64,000 bases of DNA from Gliomastix tumulicola. Taxonomy: Eukaryota > Ascomycota > Sordariomycetes > Hypocreales > Bionectriaceae. A program made the position numbers and the translations under genes. The notes under the pieces are model-generated. The model saw only the letters and a list, made by a program, of their open reading frames with translations. It had not been told where the DNA came from and searched no databases. The stretch is from NCBI GenBank assembly GCA_001599755.1, contig BCHX01000007.1, forward strand, positions 1,674,001-1,738,000. Reading direction: 5' to 3'. Positions 33,116-44,008 of the stretch are shown here, piece by piece. Within the stretch, counting starts at the first letter, position 1. Every line of letters starts with the position of its first letter.

Positions 33116-33793
33116 CGGTCAATTGGCAGTGTCAAATTCTGCGCTGTAACATGGAAGGGATGATCAGCTGCCAGAGTAGGAAGAGGAAAATAGGTGAGGC
33201 GCCCGACAGGTCTTTAAGTCTTAGGTCTCTTGCAGAAGAAGAGCCCATCCAGCTTTTGCCATCCACCCATAGCTGAAGGCCGCTGGAGCAGCTTTAGTCG
33301 CGGAGTGGCCGATCACGACATCTGTGGCGTTTATGAGGCACTTTTTGGCCCCCACGCGTTTACTGGAGAAATCTGCTATCATCCCATCACCAGCCACACC
33401 AGAATTTCCCGATCGGGCAATCTTGGCTGTGTCTATTTTCCAGATCAGATCTTACGCCACTACCCTATACTGGAAGACGCATGTTCAAGGGCATCAAGCT
33501 TTTGAGAATGACGGGAGCCTCTGCTACCGGTCTATTTCTTAGTTAATCATTCCCATGGCTCAGTAGTATAGAGCTTGAGTAGTATTTTTCAAGTGTGTAG
33601 GCGGGATTCACCTGAGAGACAGTTACTGTTCATTGATCATTCAATGGCGTGCTTCTATTCCCTAGCGGCTGCCCCTTCTCACGCTTTAACTGCTGACTCA
33701 CTTGGGAATCATTCCATCGTATCGCACTCCATCGTATTATACTTCCTGATCGTCTACCATATAACGAATTACATACATTAAATTCGTCGATTC
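33116..33793. other. Intergenic, permease promoter
   Basis: It holds the upstream region of the permease and the 3' flank of the secreted-protein gene. No gene is seen. Confidence 0.6.
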
Positions 33794-34201
33794 TTATGAT
33801 GGAACACAGACAACCTGCCAGAGCAAATTGCCAGTCACGGAGCCAATCGGCTCGCACTGGTTTTTGCGGCCCGGGTGGATGACAACATCAGGGCTTCCTT
33901 GGGTATCACCGTCCCAAATCAATACTGGCACGGGGCTTAGCCATGTTCATCGTGCCTCGCGCATACAAGGGCACTTACAAGCACACTTGTCCGGCAGGTC
34001 GCTGTTGATGGCCTTGGTACCAGAGGGCAGTTTGTTGTAGCCTTTCTCTGCCCCGGTAACGTCGACGCCCTTGCTTCCCTCGGAGCACTCGTAGTCGGTG
34101 AAAGTATCGAAGGTGCCGACTTCGTCTCGAGTATTGAGGTTGGCTGAAGCCATCGCAGCGGAGGCGGCAGCAGTGAGAATAGAAACGAGAGAGAAGCGCA
34201 T
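33794..34201 (-). CDS. Small secreted cysteine-containing protein, effector-like
   Basis: I do not recognise a named family. Exon 1 is 34201-33979 and exon 2 is 33924-33794, with a GTAAGT donor and GCCAG acceptor, giving 117 residues. Without splicing, the frame would end in a short artefactual tail. The start MRFSLVSILTAAASAAMASA is a clear signal peptide, probably cleaved near residue 20. The mature part is about 97 residues with only four cysteines (YEC, DKC, NQC, VVC), which could form two disulfides. It holds the segments GSKGVDVTGAEKGYNKLPSG and LLIWDGDTQGSPDVV, then HPGRKNQCEPIGS. Size, secretion and cysteine spacing fit a fungal effector or antimicrobial-type protein, but function is unknown. 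A TATA-like box lies about 95-100 bp upstream of the ATG. Confidence 0.8.
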
Positions 34202-35254
34202 GGTGGCGGTTTGCAACCCCCGTGCGTTGATTGGCAGGTCTGGTAACACAGTCTGTTGGGGGCAAAGAATGACAGGAGAACAGGGTCGGCTCGGTTTCTA
34301 TACTCAGCTTGCTAATTGGAAGCGTTCAATATCGAGGATCTACACCTCTCATACTAACAGGAATTGGAATGTCGTTGCAACCAACAACTTGTGTAATCCG
34401 CCTCTGAGCAAGAGCAGATCATGATGTAGTGGCTACTGAAGGGTGCAATCATGCAATTCAGCTTTGCCAAGAATGTGATGGGCTTCGGATACCACGCTTG
34501 GCCAGCGGTTTCCCGGGGAGAGGAAACCTAGGAATGCCGCCCATCCCTAGTAGGGATTTTTTAAATACCGTGCACTGAGACATTGAAGTTATGCGGGAGC
34601 TATCCCACCTGGGAGTTTGAGATAACAGACAAAGGGAAGTCTAGATGTTGAAATGGATTTAAGATAACCATGCCCACAACGGCAACGGTTAGTCTGAAAC
34701 AGAATGCCAGCAAGGTTTGTGCCTGTCTCAAGCCCGCTAATCACAATATATGCCCTTTCAGTATCCGCATCTCTAGACAAGGAAACGATCGCTGCTACAT
34801 GTCTGACAAACGACTGCGTGGATGTTTGTACGCCGTGAAAAGTCCGGAGAAGGGGAGAAATTGCTGAGACAATTCTGAAGAGGAGTATATTGTGGCTCGA
34901 ATGCAAACAATTCTAAGTCTCTCTTCCCTGCAGGAACTTAAAGGGGCTGAACGCATATCGGGGAGTGTGAGTATCTCATTGTATGATAAGCAGTGAGACC
35001 AGAGAATGTTGCCAGATGTAACTTGCTTCATTATTGTGACTATGGAACAGAATTCAGTGTGTTATAACTATATCTGGAGCTGGAGTATTATACGATTCGA
35101 AATATATGGGGTAGTGTGCTCCTTGGTTAATCAAGTGGTTGAACTCCCGTAAACGGCGTCCTTTATATAGGTAGGAGCGTCTCGCCTTGTCTCGCTGTTG
35201 AAGGTCTAGAAAGCTCTGTTACTGCAGTACTCCCGCTCAGCTTCTTGAAGCGGC
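34202..35254. other. Intergenic region (1 kb), A/T-rich
   Basis: Apart from the TATA-like box I see no gene, RNA or mobile-element signature. Base composition is lower in G+C than the housekeeping half of the window. Confidence 0.6.
34295..34302 (-). promoter_or_regulatory. TATA-like box of the small secreted protein gene
   Basis: TATAGAAA on the minus strand, about 95-100 bp upstream of the start codon. Confidence 0.4.
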
Positions 35255-36025
35255 TCAGGGACTTGCACAAGATGGTTGGTATGTGCGGCTGGATGTGTAG
35301 CAGAAGGTAGCCGGACTTCTAGCGTTGACTGGGGACCTCCGACGGACTGGGGAATCTGGGGACTGGGGAACTTTCCCCGGCCAGATCTCGTCAGTGAATT
35401 TCCTCACAATCACGTGCTTCCTCTCGTCGTTGAACTGGCTTTTCCTATCCGCGGAGATCTTGAGAGGAATATGGTCTAGAGAAGAAGCCTGGCTCCAGAG
35501 GGGCGATGCATCCTCTACCGTAACAGCGGCGGACTGGCTTGTCGTGTGTCCGTTTCTGTTATACATCCCGATAAGTTGAAGTTCGCGAGATTCCTCTTCT
35601 GCTAATAGCTTCGACTGCGTAGAGTACACGAAGCCTGACTTAGCGGCTTCCGCCTCGTTCTTCGCAACCAGTTCTTTCATCTTCCGCTCCTTGTTCTTGA
35701 GCCCCCTTCGCTGATAAATCGGGTGGCTTTCAGTAGCCTTCGTCTTCAGCGGTAAATCAAGGGCCTCATTGGTGACCATGTCGAAAGAGTTGACGCTGGT
35801 GTGGGAGTCTGTACTCGCAGTACTCTTGGCGTCATCATCACTGTCACCGATGTAGCCGTCGTCCACATAAAAGGGACCGTAGTCGGCTTTCTCGTGACGT
35901 TCACGGCGGATGGAGACTTCATCGTCTGTCTGAAGGGATCCTTGATTGCGCGTTTGCGAGTCCAATAACCCGGACCAGCTGGAGCTAAGCTTAGGCGATT
36001 CACAAATCGCCTCGATGAACCCCAT
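35255..36025 (-). CDS. Unrecognised Ser-rich protein with SP-rich basic tail
   Basis: I do not recognise a family. Single-exon frame of 256 residues starting MGFIEAICESPKLSSSWSGL in a good context. It is hydrophilic throughout, with no signal peptide or membrane segment. Acidic DDDEV and GDSDDDAKS stretches are followed by a charged helical stretch (YQRRGLKNKERKMKELVAK) that could form a coiled coil. The C-terminus has several Ser-Pro sites (PQSPDSPVRRRSPVNARSP), which are candidate CDK/MAPK phosphosites. A missed intron near the C-terminus is possible. It is divergent from the mannanase gene. Confidence 0.6.
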   Translation of the reverse strand: MGFIEAICESPKLSSSWSGLLDSQTRNQGSLQTDDEVSIRRERHEKADYGPFYVDDGYIGDSDDDAKSTASTDSHTSVNSFDMVTNEALDLPLKTKATESHPIYQRRGLKNKERKMKELVAKNEAEAAKSGFVYSTQSKLLAEEESRELQLIGMYNRNGHTTSQSAAVTVEDASPLWSQASSLDHIPLKISADRKSQFNDERKHVIVRKFTDEIWPGKVPQSPDSPVRRRSPVNARSPATFCYTSSRTYQPSCASP

Positions 36026-37003
36026 GATTCTCGTAAATATCAGTCAGGCTCATTGGGGGGCGGGGGCGGGAAAGGTTAAGAGAGATGTGACAGAGACCAA
36101 ACCGAAGGTAGTTTGGGAGGTCGCAGAGCAGAGTGAGGTCGGCGAGAAAACGAAGCGAAGGGCTGCAGGGTCCCTGGAGGACTTTAAAAGTATTCGACCT
36201 CCTTAGGCTGCCTGAAGGGACTCAAAACAAAGCAACGTTCCGTTCGAAACACGAGTATGGACAACGCAGAACTGCAGAGCATGCTCAATCCAGGAAAAAG
36301 ATCGGTTTACACAAAGAGCCCGCAAGAACGTCATGGGTTTGTCCGTGCTGTTCTGAGTCATGGGAACAGATACGAAACAAAACCTATAATATTTCATATT
36401 CCACGATGCTTTTGTCATGAAGGGGGCCTTAGCGAAGCAGACAAAGCTGGTTGTGTAGGACAAAAGCACGTGCTTAGAACTTCCCCAGCCGTCGCGAACA
36501 AATTGGGGCTCATGCACGGAGCTTTGCCCTCCTTCAGACACGGGGAAATGGCCTGCCCCCGACCGAGAGGGTCTCATGCGGAGAGCGAGCTTCAGTCGCA
36601 AATTCATATCCGCGTGGGGGCCTGAATTCGCCATACAAGCCCGGGCGTTTCATTCCCCGTTTCGATTCGTGGCCTCTCTCTATTTCCCCTCACACAGATG
36701 GAACCCGTTTCCCCGACATGATTGCGAGTGCTTGTCATGAAGCTTGAAATCTTGCCAAGATCCCGGACCTTGCCGATCTTTGCACCGAAGTGTCCAAAGC
36801 CAAGGCGGTGCCTGGATTCCCCAAATCGCTGTTTTTCGATGCTCGGGGGACCACGCTCCGGGCTTCAAGTGGGAGGCCAATCCGGACGGGAGGACACACG
36901 TCACTTGGATAATTCCATATAAAAGGGCATGAGCCGACGGCAGGCATTGAGATGTCTTGCTATCAGCAGGTTCAGATTGACTGAGGATTGAGCTAGACAC
37001 ACA
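36026..37003. other. Divergent spacer with mannanase promoter
   Basis: About 1 kb between divergent genes. It contains the TATA box at 36918. The open frames at 36203-36634 and 36257-36625 on opposite strands mirror each other and have no recognisable protein. No further gene is seen. Confidence 0.6.
36918..36925 (+). promoter_or_regulatory. TATA box of the GH5 mannanase gene
   Basis: TATAAAAG, about 80 bp upstream of the mannanase ATG at 37004. Such boxes are common for inducible secreted-enzyme genes. Confidence 0.6.
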
Positions 37004-38555
37004 ATGCTCTTCAACGCCGTCAGCACCGTGGCCCTCGGCCTTTTGGCTGGAGGGGTCTATGCCGCCCCCAAGAAGACCGCCCGCCAGGCCCCGGCCGGAT
37101 TCGTCACTACTGAGAATGGCGTATTCAAACTCGATGGCGAGGACTTCTACTTTGCTGGCAGCAACGCCTACTACTTCCCCTTCCAGGGAGTACGTAACCC
37201 AAACAGACATTGCATTGGCATTGGCCGATAACGATACTGACACCTCTGCCAGGACCAAACCGACGTCGAGAACGGACTGCAGGCTGCCTGGGACGCTGGT
37301 CTGCGCGTCTTCCGCACTTGGGGGTTCAACGACAAGAACGCGACGTACGACCCCGATGGACTGCCCCAGTACGCCGAGGGAGGCGACCCGAATGAGTCTG
37401 TCTTCCAGGTCTGGGACAATGGCGTGCCTACCATTGATATCTCTGGCTTCGACCGTGTGCTCGATGGTGCCGAGGCCATTGGTATCAAGCTGATCGTGGC
37501 TCTTACCGTAAATGATCCAGCTGAAGCTTGGTGGTGATGTGTACTGACAAGTGCCAGAACAACTGGGCCGACTATGGAGGCAGTGACGTCTATGTGGTGA
37601 ACCTCGGAGGGCAGTACCACGATGATGTTCGTGTGCCCTTGAATATGGTGCGCCTAGAAGATTGAGGAAGCTGACCACCCCCAATAGTTCTACCATGTCC
37701 CTGAGATCAAGCAGGCGTACAAGAACTATGTCGAGGCTTTCGTCACTCGATACAAGGACTCCCCCACCATCTTCGCCTGGGAGCTCGGTATGCCCACCGC
37801 CCAGGCCTTCCCCTTATGCTTTCTCCCCCAAATGCTAACGAGCGACTCCTGAAGGCAATGAGCCTCGTTGCGGCGCTGACGGAACCCGCAACCTCCCCCG
37901 CAGCCCGGCCGGCTGCAACCCCGAAGTCCTGGGCGAGTGGATTGCAGAGATGAGCGCGTTCGTCAAGGAGCTGGACCCGAACCACCTGGTGACCTGGGGC
38001 GGCGAGGGCGGCTTCAACCGCGAGTCGGACGACTGGGCCTACAACGGCGCCGACGGCGGTGACTTTGACGCCGAGATTGCCATCGACACCATCGACTTTG
38101 GCGTGTTCCACACGTACCCCGACGTAAGTGTACTCTGCTGCCCCCCTCATGCGAAGCCGATGATGCATCGCGCGCGCGGTGCTGACGATATCGTTCTTTT
38201 CTAGTGGTGGACAAAGACCGTCCCCTGGGCCGACCAATGGATCCGGGACCACGCCTCGGCCGCCCGCGCCGCCGGCAAGCCCGTCATCCACGAGGAGTAC
38301 GGCTGGCTCACGCCCGAGGCTCGCCTGGAGTATCTCGGCACCGTCTCCAACTACACGCGCATCCAGGCCGTCGGCGGGTGGCAGGCCATTTCGCTCGAGG
38401 AGAAGGTCCCGGATCTGTTCTGGCAGTTTGGATACTCCGACTTCTCCTGGGGGCCCAACCACAACGATGGATTCACCATCTACCTGGACACGGATGAGGC
38501 TGTTCCTCTGGTGTATGAGCATGCCGAGAAGGTCAATGCTCTCAATGGCAACTGA
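37004..38555 (+). CDS. Secreted GH5 endo-1,4-beta-mannanase
   Basis: Hydrolyses the beta-1,4-mannan backbone of plant hemicellulose outside the cell. Six exons keep frame: 37004-37189, 37253-37507, 37558-37626, 37688-37787, 37855-38123 and 38205-38555, giving 409 residues. A signal peptide (MLFNAVSTVALGLLAGGVYA) is followed by a short KKTARQ pro-like stretch. GH5 motifs are FYFAGSNAYYFPF, GLRVFRTWGFND, the acid/base Glu in WELGNEPRC (Glu near 206), FGVFHTYPDWW and the nucleophile region VIHEEYGW (near 323). There is no carbohydrate-binding module: the protein is a bare catalytic domain. The sequence is closest to subfamily 7 in my judgement. It shares a divergent spacer with the 35255 gene. 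Confidence 0.93.
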
Positions 38556-39464
38556 GGAGCTGTGTTTTGGTACGGCTGGTTGCGTTATGGCGGCCCTCTA
38601 GCATAGTGTACATTAAAATCTGCTTCACAAGAAAAATGATGTAGGAATCAAAGCATTGCAATTCCATAAAGGGGCTTCCGACTGTGGCGCATATGTCTCA
38701 ACCTGTCTTCTTGTCCAGTATGGAAAGATAGCGCTATTCCCTGCCACAGCTGGGTACACCGCTGTAAGGCCAGTGCCTAGCCACTGTAAGTCTCGTGGAA
38801 CTTTGGTTGTACTCCCTGGAGCCGCAGTTCGCCTGCCCAGCGTCCAGTGGATTTGCAAGTCTGATCATGCTTTCCCCCTTCCTATTTCCTAAACACCACT
38901 GTGGAGAGATCCATGGAAGAATTCCAAATCGCGAAATTGTTCTTAAATGTGGCTGTGCTCCAGTCAATAGTCTTGAGGCCGGTCGGAGATGCTCGCACAA
39001 TCTGACAGCAGCACGCTTGGCTCAGTGATCAAAGCAACGGGGGCTAAGCCTCACGCTCCACCAACAATTTGTCATTCCCCTTGTGCCTGTTCAAGCTAAA
39101 ATCCTCTTCCGATTTAAAGTTATTACAGTGCATCATCTTAGCGGCCTCTGATGGGATGAATGCTTGAAGGTATTTGGAATGGGCAGTTCTGCCTCGCTGA
39201 TATTGCAAATGCAAATACCCAGCATTGCCTCGTGGATATCTCAAAACCAGGAGGCTTAGACTGGGATAGGCGCATAATGGCATGAGTCTGGCGGCTCCAG
39301 CATCATGTCGGGTTCGAATATAAAGGCGTCCCCTCGACTATGCCGTTGCAATAATATTCTTTCAAGTCCAATCCAACAGCCTCTCATCTAGCAACAAGCC
39401 TCTTGAACACACCTCATTGCCAACCCTTCATATCCAACCAATTCACCTTGAGCGATCAGATCCA
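38556..39464. other. Intergenic, promoter of the 39465 gene
   Basis: It holds the mannanase 3' flank and a TATA box at 39319. No coding region is supported. Confidence 0.6.
39319..39325 (+). promoter_or_regulatory. TATA box of the 39465 gene
   Basis: TATAAAG about 140 bp upstream of the ATG at 39465. Confidence 0.5.
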
Positions 39465-40197
39465 ATGAGCACCACGACTGAGCTCCAGAATACCCTCCCA
39501 CCCAACATGCCTCTTCAGGCAAACGCACCCCCGGCCACAGAACCTTCCCCGAACGGCACCCCGGCAGCCCAAAGGACCGATGACGAGGAGGAGGGCAAGT
39601 CCAGTGTCGGCGAGAAAATCCTGACCGGCGTTCGAGTCGTCATCATCGCCATCATCCGGGTCCCCTTTGGTGCCGCCCACACGATGTCCAGGGTGTACTG
39701 GCAGATCCCCGTGATCATGCAGGACGACACTGTCCGTGCTTGGCCTGAGATTACCGGCATCAAGTCAGGTTGCATAGCAGGCGGACAGGTATGAACTCTG
39801 ACGCTCATCAATGGTAGACACACATGGCTGACTTGGGATACTACAGAGTCTCTTCTATGGCTTCTATGACGGCGCGACGGATTGGTTCACACTTCCCAAG
39901 AAGGGCCTCAAGAAGCAAGGGTTCTGGGGGCTTCTCAAGGGTATCATCCAGGGACTGCTAAACCTAGGACTGAAGCCAGCTGCAGGTAGGCCACATCCCT
40001 CAGATATTCGACTACGTTGACACAGTGGTATACTAACTGATGCAACAGGTGCTTTTGGCTTCATCGGTCATCCGATTTGGGGCGCTGGGAAGGAGCTGGA
40101 GAAGCTGGTCGACAAGCTCACTAAGAAGAAGGCCAAGAAGGACAAGAAGAAGAAGCAAATGGAGGAGAAGACACCGGCGGTTAGCAATGCGGTATAA
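39465..40197 (+). CDS. Small protein resembling the C-terminal tail of fungal sterol glucosyltransferases
   Basis: Exons 39465-39788, 39847-39985 and 40049-40197 give 203 residues. The ATG at 39465 is the first real start; upstream in-frame codons lack ATG. The N-terminal 45 residues are Pro/Thr-rich and then acidic (TDDEEEGK). The core has a hydrophobic helix (VRVVIIAIIRVPFGAAH), then YGFYDGATDWFTLPKKG, GLLKGIIQGLLNLGLKPAAG and AFGFIGHPIWGAGKELEKL. This alternation of Gly-rich amphipathic segments resembles the region after the catalytic domain in fungal UGT80/Atg26-like sterol glucosyltransferases. Here it stands alone with no glycosyltransferase domain. The end is a strongly basic tail (KKKAKKDKKKK). 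A membrane- or lipid-binding role is an inference. Confidence 0.68.
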
Positions 40198-40356
40198 GAC
40201 TTTTGGGATACCCTGCCTAATTTGCGAGATATGGACACATAGATTTCCTTATAGTTTTTGAGCATATTCGATATACCTCTAATTTTATTATGTTTCAAGG
40301 AAAGTCGGGTAAAGCGGCACCTGCCTCTTGGATGCTCCGGTCGGGGCCGTGATGAT

Positions 40357-41605
40357 TTAACCATCCGTCTCTGTGTTCCGTCTCTGAATCTCATCCGGCA
40401 TCATGGGCCAGAGCGGCGAGGACGGTGTAAGTTGGTAGAGATTGACTTTCGCAGCTGCAACCTGTTCCGCTTCCACATAGGGCTGGCCGCTGGAGTCAAC
40501 AACACCCACGAGCCCCTCCTGCCGAAGAATTAACTCATCGTTGAGTTCGGGCCAGTCCTGTGCACTTTGAACACACCTCGAGCGTGGTGGCTCTGGAGGG
40601 ACAACTCTCTCGTGCCTGTCACGGAAGATGTGGTAGTACGCAAAGGCGTGGTAAGGGTCCCAACGGGGGCGGTTTTCCGGCATACCGCGTATCGGTAGCG
40701 GGCACACCGGCGGCTGTTCGTCGGAAGGGGCGGCGAGGAGAAACTTGAGTAGGGAGTCAAATTGATCTTGCGTCGGCGGGTAGAGTGTTTTTGGGCCCCG
40801 GAACAGGTCGCCATGAATCCACAACGCCTTGCACTGCGACGGTGTTAGAGAGCGACAGCTGAGAGAGGTGAGCGGATAACAGGTAGACGTGCCTCTTTTT
40901 CAGACTCCCCACGATCGAAGACAAACACTCCGCCAAATACCTTTGACTCGGCCCAGTACCCGGCCATGTCAGCAAGACCGCGCGGGTATCGCCTGTAGTA
41001 TTGATATGAGCGATGGCCAAAGGGCGTCGGCGCAACCTGAGCACGTCTCCGTTCCGGGACGCCATTCTCCTTGGCTTCTAAGACCATGAGCCTCCAGTCT
41101 TGATAGAGCTGGTGCTTATGAGCGCCTTCATCGAGCTCATACAAAGATGCGCCGATTTGATGGCAAGCGACGACGACAAGCTCTATCAACCGCAGATTGA
41201 ACTCGTGCGAGCCAGGTGACGACTCTTGAAACGCAATGAGAGGCTATAAGCCATCAGTGGAAGTGGACATGGCATACAGTGACAGGGAGAACAGACTCGT
41301 GGTTGATAACGCAGATGCGACGGATCGAATTCGCTCCGGAATTGGCGAGCCTTGTCCACGAAGCCAGGGCAAATGTCCACATGATTGAGTGCGAAGACTG
41401 GATGGTCGTTCTCCTGGAAGGTGTAGCTGTCCATGAGCGACTGCTCAGTGGGGAGACCATCGAGGATCTGCGCGTAGGCGGTCTCGGCCAAGTCGGTGGC
41501 GAGGATGTTTCTCACAGCCTGCTCTAGGGCGCGCCGGTGAACCTGATCAAGGAGATCAAGACCTTCAGTCTCAAGCATCGGAGCACCATAGTTGAATGCC
41601 ATCAT
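40357..41605 (-). CDS. Unrecognised protein with weak introns
   Basis: No family recognised. My best model is exons 41605-41297, 41243-40881 and 40833-40357, giving 382 residues. The intron ends are non-ideal: donors GTCTGT and GTTATC, although the second intron has a good CTCTAAC branch site. A GC-AG alternative for intron 2 would end exon 2 at 40893. All options keep frame. Visible stretches are MMAFNYGAPMLETEGLDLLD, LVVVACHQIGASLYELDEGA, WRLMVLEAKENGVPERRRAQ, a Tyr/Arg-rich HRSYQYYRRYPRG and WIHGDLFRGPKTLYPPTQD. There is no signal peptide or transmembrane segment. A degraded gene remains possible. Confidence 0.55.
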
Positions 41606-41924
41606 GATGCTGGCGTCGTCCGTCGGCCTGCCTCTTTATGTTGGAAGAGAGAAGATAATTATGCCGTCCCCGTCGGCTTTTAAATCAGTGACGGAGTTTT
41701 GGCCAGCGGGGCCGTTGGCGCGCGCGTGTTGGTTCAAAGACATATCAAGTCATGAATGTGTAAGCTCGAAGCCATTCGAAGCCTACCATCACTCAGCATA
41801 CAATTTTGACTGCAATTTATCTCCCCGAGCCCATCTAACAATAAATGAATTCGGTAGGCGGTTGGATTATTAACTAGACCCTATCTTGAGGTGCATGCGA
41901 GCTGCTTACTCCTACGCAGCTCCC
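41606..41924. other. Intergenic, promoter of the 40357 gene
   Basis: A 319-bp spacer. No gene is seen. Confidence 0.6.
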
Positions 41925-43011
41925 TTACAATGACAGAAGACCCAACACGAATATGCTGGCGCCAAATGCCCTCATCGATGAACCAGCCGTCACCGAAATC
42001 CCACTCGAATCATCGTCGCCATCTTGCTCCCTAAAGCCGAGCACAGGCTCCCATGCGGGCTCTCGCCCATCCAAAAGTAGTCGATCAGATCTGTCCTTGT
42101 CAACCTGCCCCGAGAAGCGTATGCGCAGTGCACCTCCGAGTTCCGTGTTGACACCCAGCCCTTCAAACAGGCCGTCAATATAGATGGCGGCTGTCAGGTC
42201 GTTGAATTCCCCGGCGATTGTGACTGGAGGGATGCTGTCGTCGATCCAGTCGTGATACGGCTCGTTCCCGGGGNATAGAAATCGTCCCGAGAAGAGCAGC
42301 TCATCCTCGGCGCTGCTCTGGCATTTATCCGTGAGATTGAACCTCCACTCCTGAGCGAGCACGGAGTCGTTGGCCATGAATCCTTTAAAAGCGAACGGAT
42401 TGTCCCTCTTCAGCATATCAAATTCCCACTTCAACTCATCACCGCTGGTGAAAGGTAAGTCAAGGTCAGCAAACAGGGTTCTTTGATGCGCGATTGAGAA
42501 AAGAAACAAGGCCTTGGTCGACTTACTCCTGGCCCCAAGTTTGGAAAGCCTGATACTCGCTGTAATTGGCCGTCTTGTCAGCCGGGCCGAGGTCGAACCG
42601 ACTATCCCAGGCTCGAAGAACCAGAAGAAAAGGATTATCGAACTCGTCGTCCTTGGGCCTCTTCTGAATGGCGAGCATAGCGTCGAGTGAGACTTCCATT
42701 GTGTCATTAACATATTCCTTGCACACGTCGCCACTCCAAAGTGACCCCTCCGAGTCGGGGAGATCCTCGAGATCGAAACTGAAACTCAAAGTCCCATTGT
42801 AGTATCTACGCTTGTTAGACCAGTCGACGTATATCTGGGTGACGGGTGGGGAGCACACTTACGAGCCGATCTTGTCATAGCGGGTGTAGTCCAGATCCGT
42901 GGCATTGTCTGGGCGGAGATTATTGTCAAGATCGAACAGATACGGATTCAGAGCCAGTGCACAGGGCAGCCAGCTGAGGACCAGTCCCGCCAGTGTTCGT
43001 TGATGCTGCAT
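41925..43011 (-). CDS. Secreted, probably GPI-anchored protein of unknown function
   Basis: Exons 43011-42863, 42805-42527 and 42444-41925 give 315 residues. A signal peptide (about 1-21, LAGLVLSWLPCALA) is followed by a mature region with several N-glycosylation sequons (NAT, NGT, NDT, NYS, NDS, NLT). Only a few cysteines are present. The C-terminus DSSGISVTAGSSMRAFGASI ends in a hydrophobic FVLGLLSL, the pattern of a GPI-anchor signal. The middle holds FSFDLEDLPDSEGSLWSG and DELKWEFDMLKRDNPFAFKG; I recognise no catalytic motif. An ambiguous base at 42274 leaves one residue undefined. The role is probably in the cell wall or surface. Confidence 0.75.
42274..42274. other. Ambiguous base (n)
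   Basis: Single n inside the third exon of the GPI-anchored protein gene. The frame is open on both sides, so it is probably a sequencing or assembly uncertainty, not a gap. Confidence 0.95.
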
Positions 43012-44008
43012 GGTGATATGTGTTTGTCGAGAAACGTTGGAAAAGGTGTGGACATGTCAAGATTTAAAGGCGACGACCAACCGGCCTGAGCGTCTCAAAG
43101 GCTTGAAATTTCCACGATGCCTTCCCAAAAATTATCGTATTTCGTATTTCTCGCACTTGTTGCGAAGCGCACTTTTCGTCGTCTGTGCCACTTCAGCTCT
43201 GGAGCGCCAAGAGAAATGGGCTGCCTAGTCAATGATGCTCCTGTCGAGGCTTGTCATAGAGAACCTTGGGTGTAATTTTTGCACTGTCCAGGCTATTAGA
43301 GCATATTATATTTAAATCTCATGCCTTCTGGCGAAATCCCTCCCGACAAGTCTCTAGGACGAGCAGCAGGCACCGTCGTAGAGATTTTGTGCAGTTCCAG
43401 CATGTCCTGGATGATAGTGGAGTGATAGGGCTGGCAAGCTGGCACTGGGGTTTCCCAATTAGGAAGGCGCCAAACCTCCAGCGCTCTTCAGGTCTGTAAC
43501 CAGTGAAAGGGGCGCCCTAGCAGCGCTGTGGATTATCACTGGCACCGGACGAGAACACGAAGGGAGCTGCTGGACACACGCCAGTAATACGCCAAGAACC
43601 CCTGAGCTGCATTCTACATGGATGGAGTCCCCAGACGGACTCGATCATGGAAGCCTGCCAGTGAGAGCGCCAGCTCCTGGCAGGGCGATGAGTCAGTATG
43701 GTGGAATTTGCACGAAAGGCTTTCGTGGTCATGTTGGATGCCTATCCATACGGAGAATTTGAGAGCCGAGAGGTCTGTCTTCAGTAATCTCGATACAGAC
43801 AGCATGAAAATTACATTGGACGCACGAGACGGTGTTGGTGTCCCGGACGTCTCCATCGACGGGGAGTTTGAGGTCCAAATCATAGCACGGGTGACATCGA
43901 CGTGATTATCTAGTTGGAAGGGAAAACGAGGCAGTACTGAAGACATTATACCCTAGCTCTCAGACTATACATACAGCTTTGGTTGTCCCCCTTTTTTTTT
44001 TTTTCGTG
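43012..44008. other. Intergenic region (1 kb) with overlapping weak ORFs
   Basis: ORFs of 110 residues (minus, 43614-43946) and 95 residues (plus, 43618-43905) mirror each other. Neither has a signal peptide or recognisable motif, and I cannot tell whether one is a gene remnant. A poly-T run at 43991-44004 lies next to the HET gene stop. Confidence 0.45.

Noticed and set aside
31478..33163. 561-codon plus-strand ORF opposite the permease
   Set aside because: It is the antisense shadow of a G/C-biased gene. Its composition is highly charged (Asp/Glu/Arg) without motifs, whereas the minus strand is a clear permease.
43614..43946. Possible small gene in the spacer beside the HET gene
   Set aside because: Frames of similar size exist on both strands, with no signal peptide, motif or splice support.
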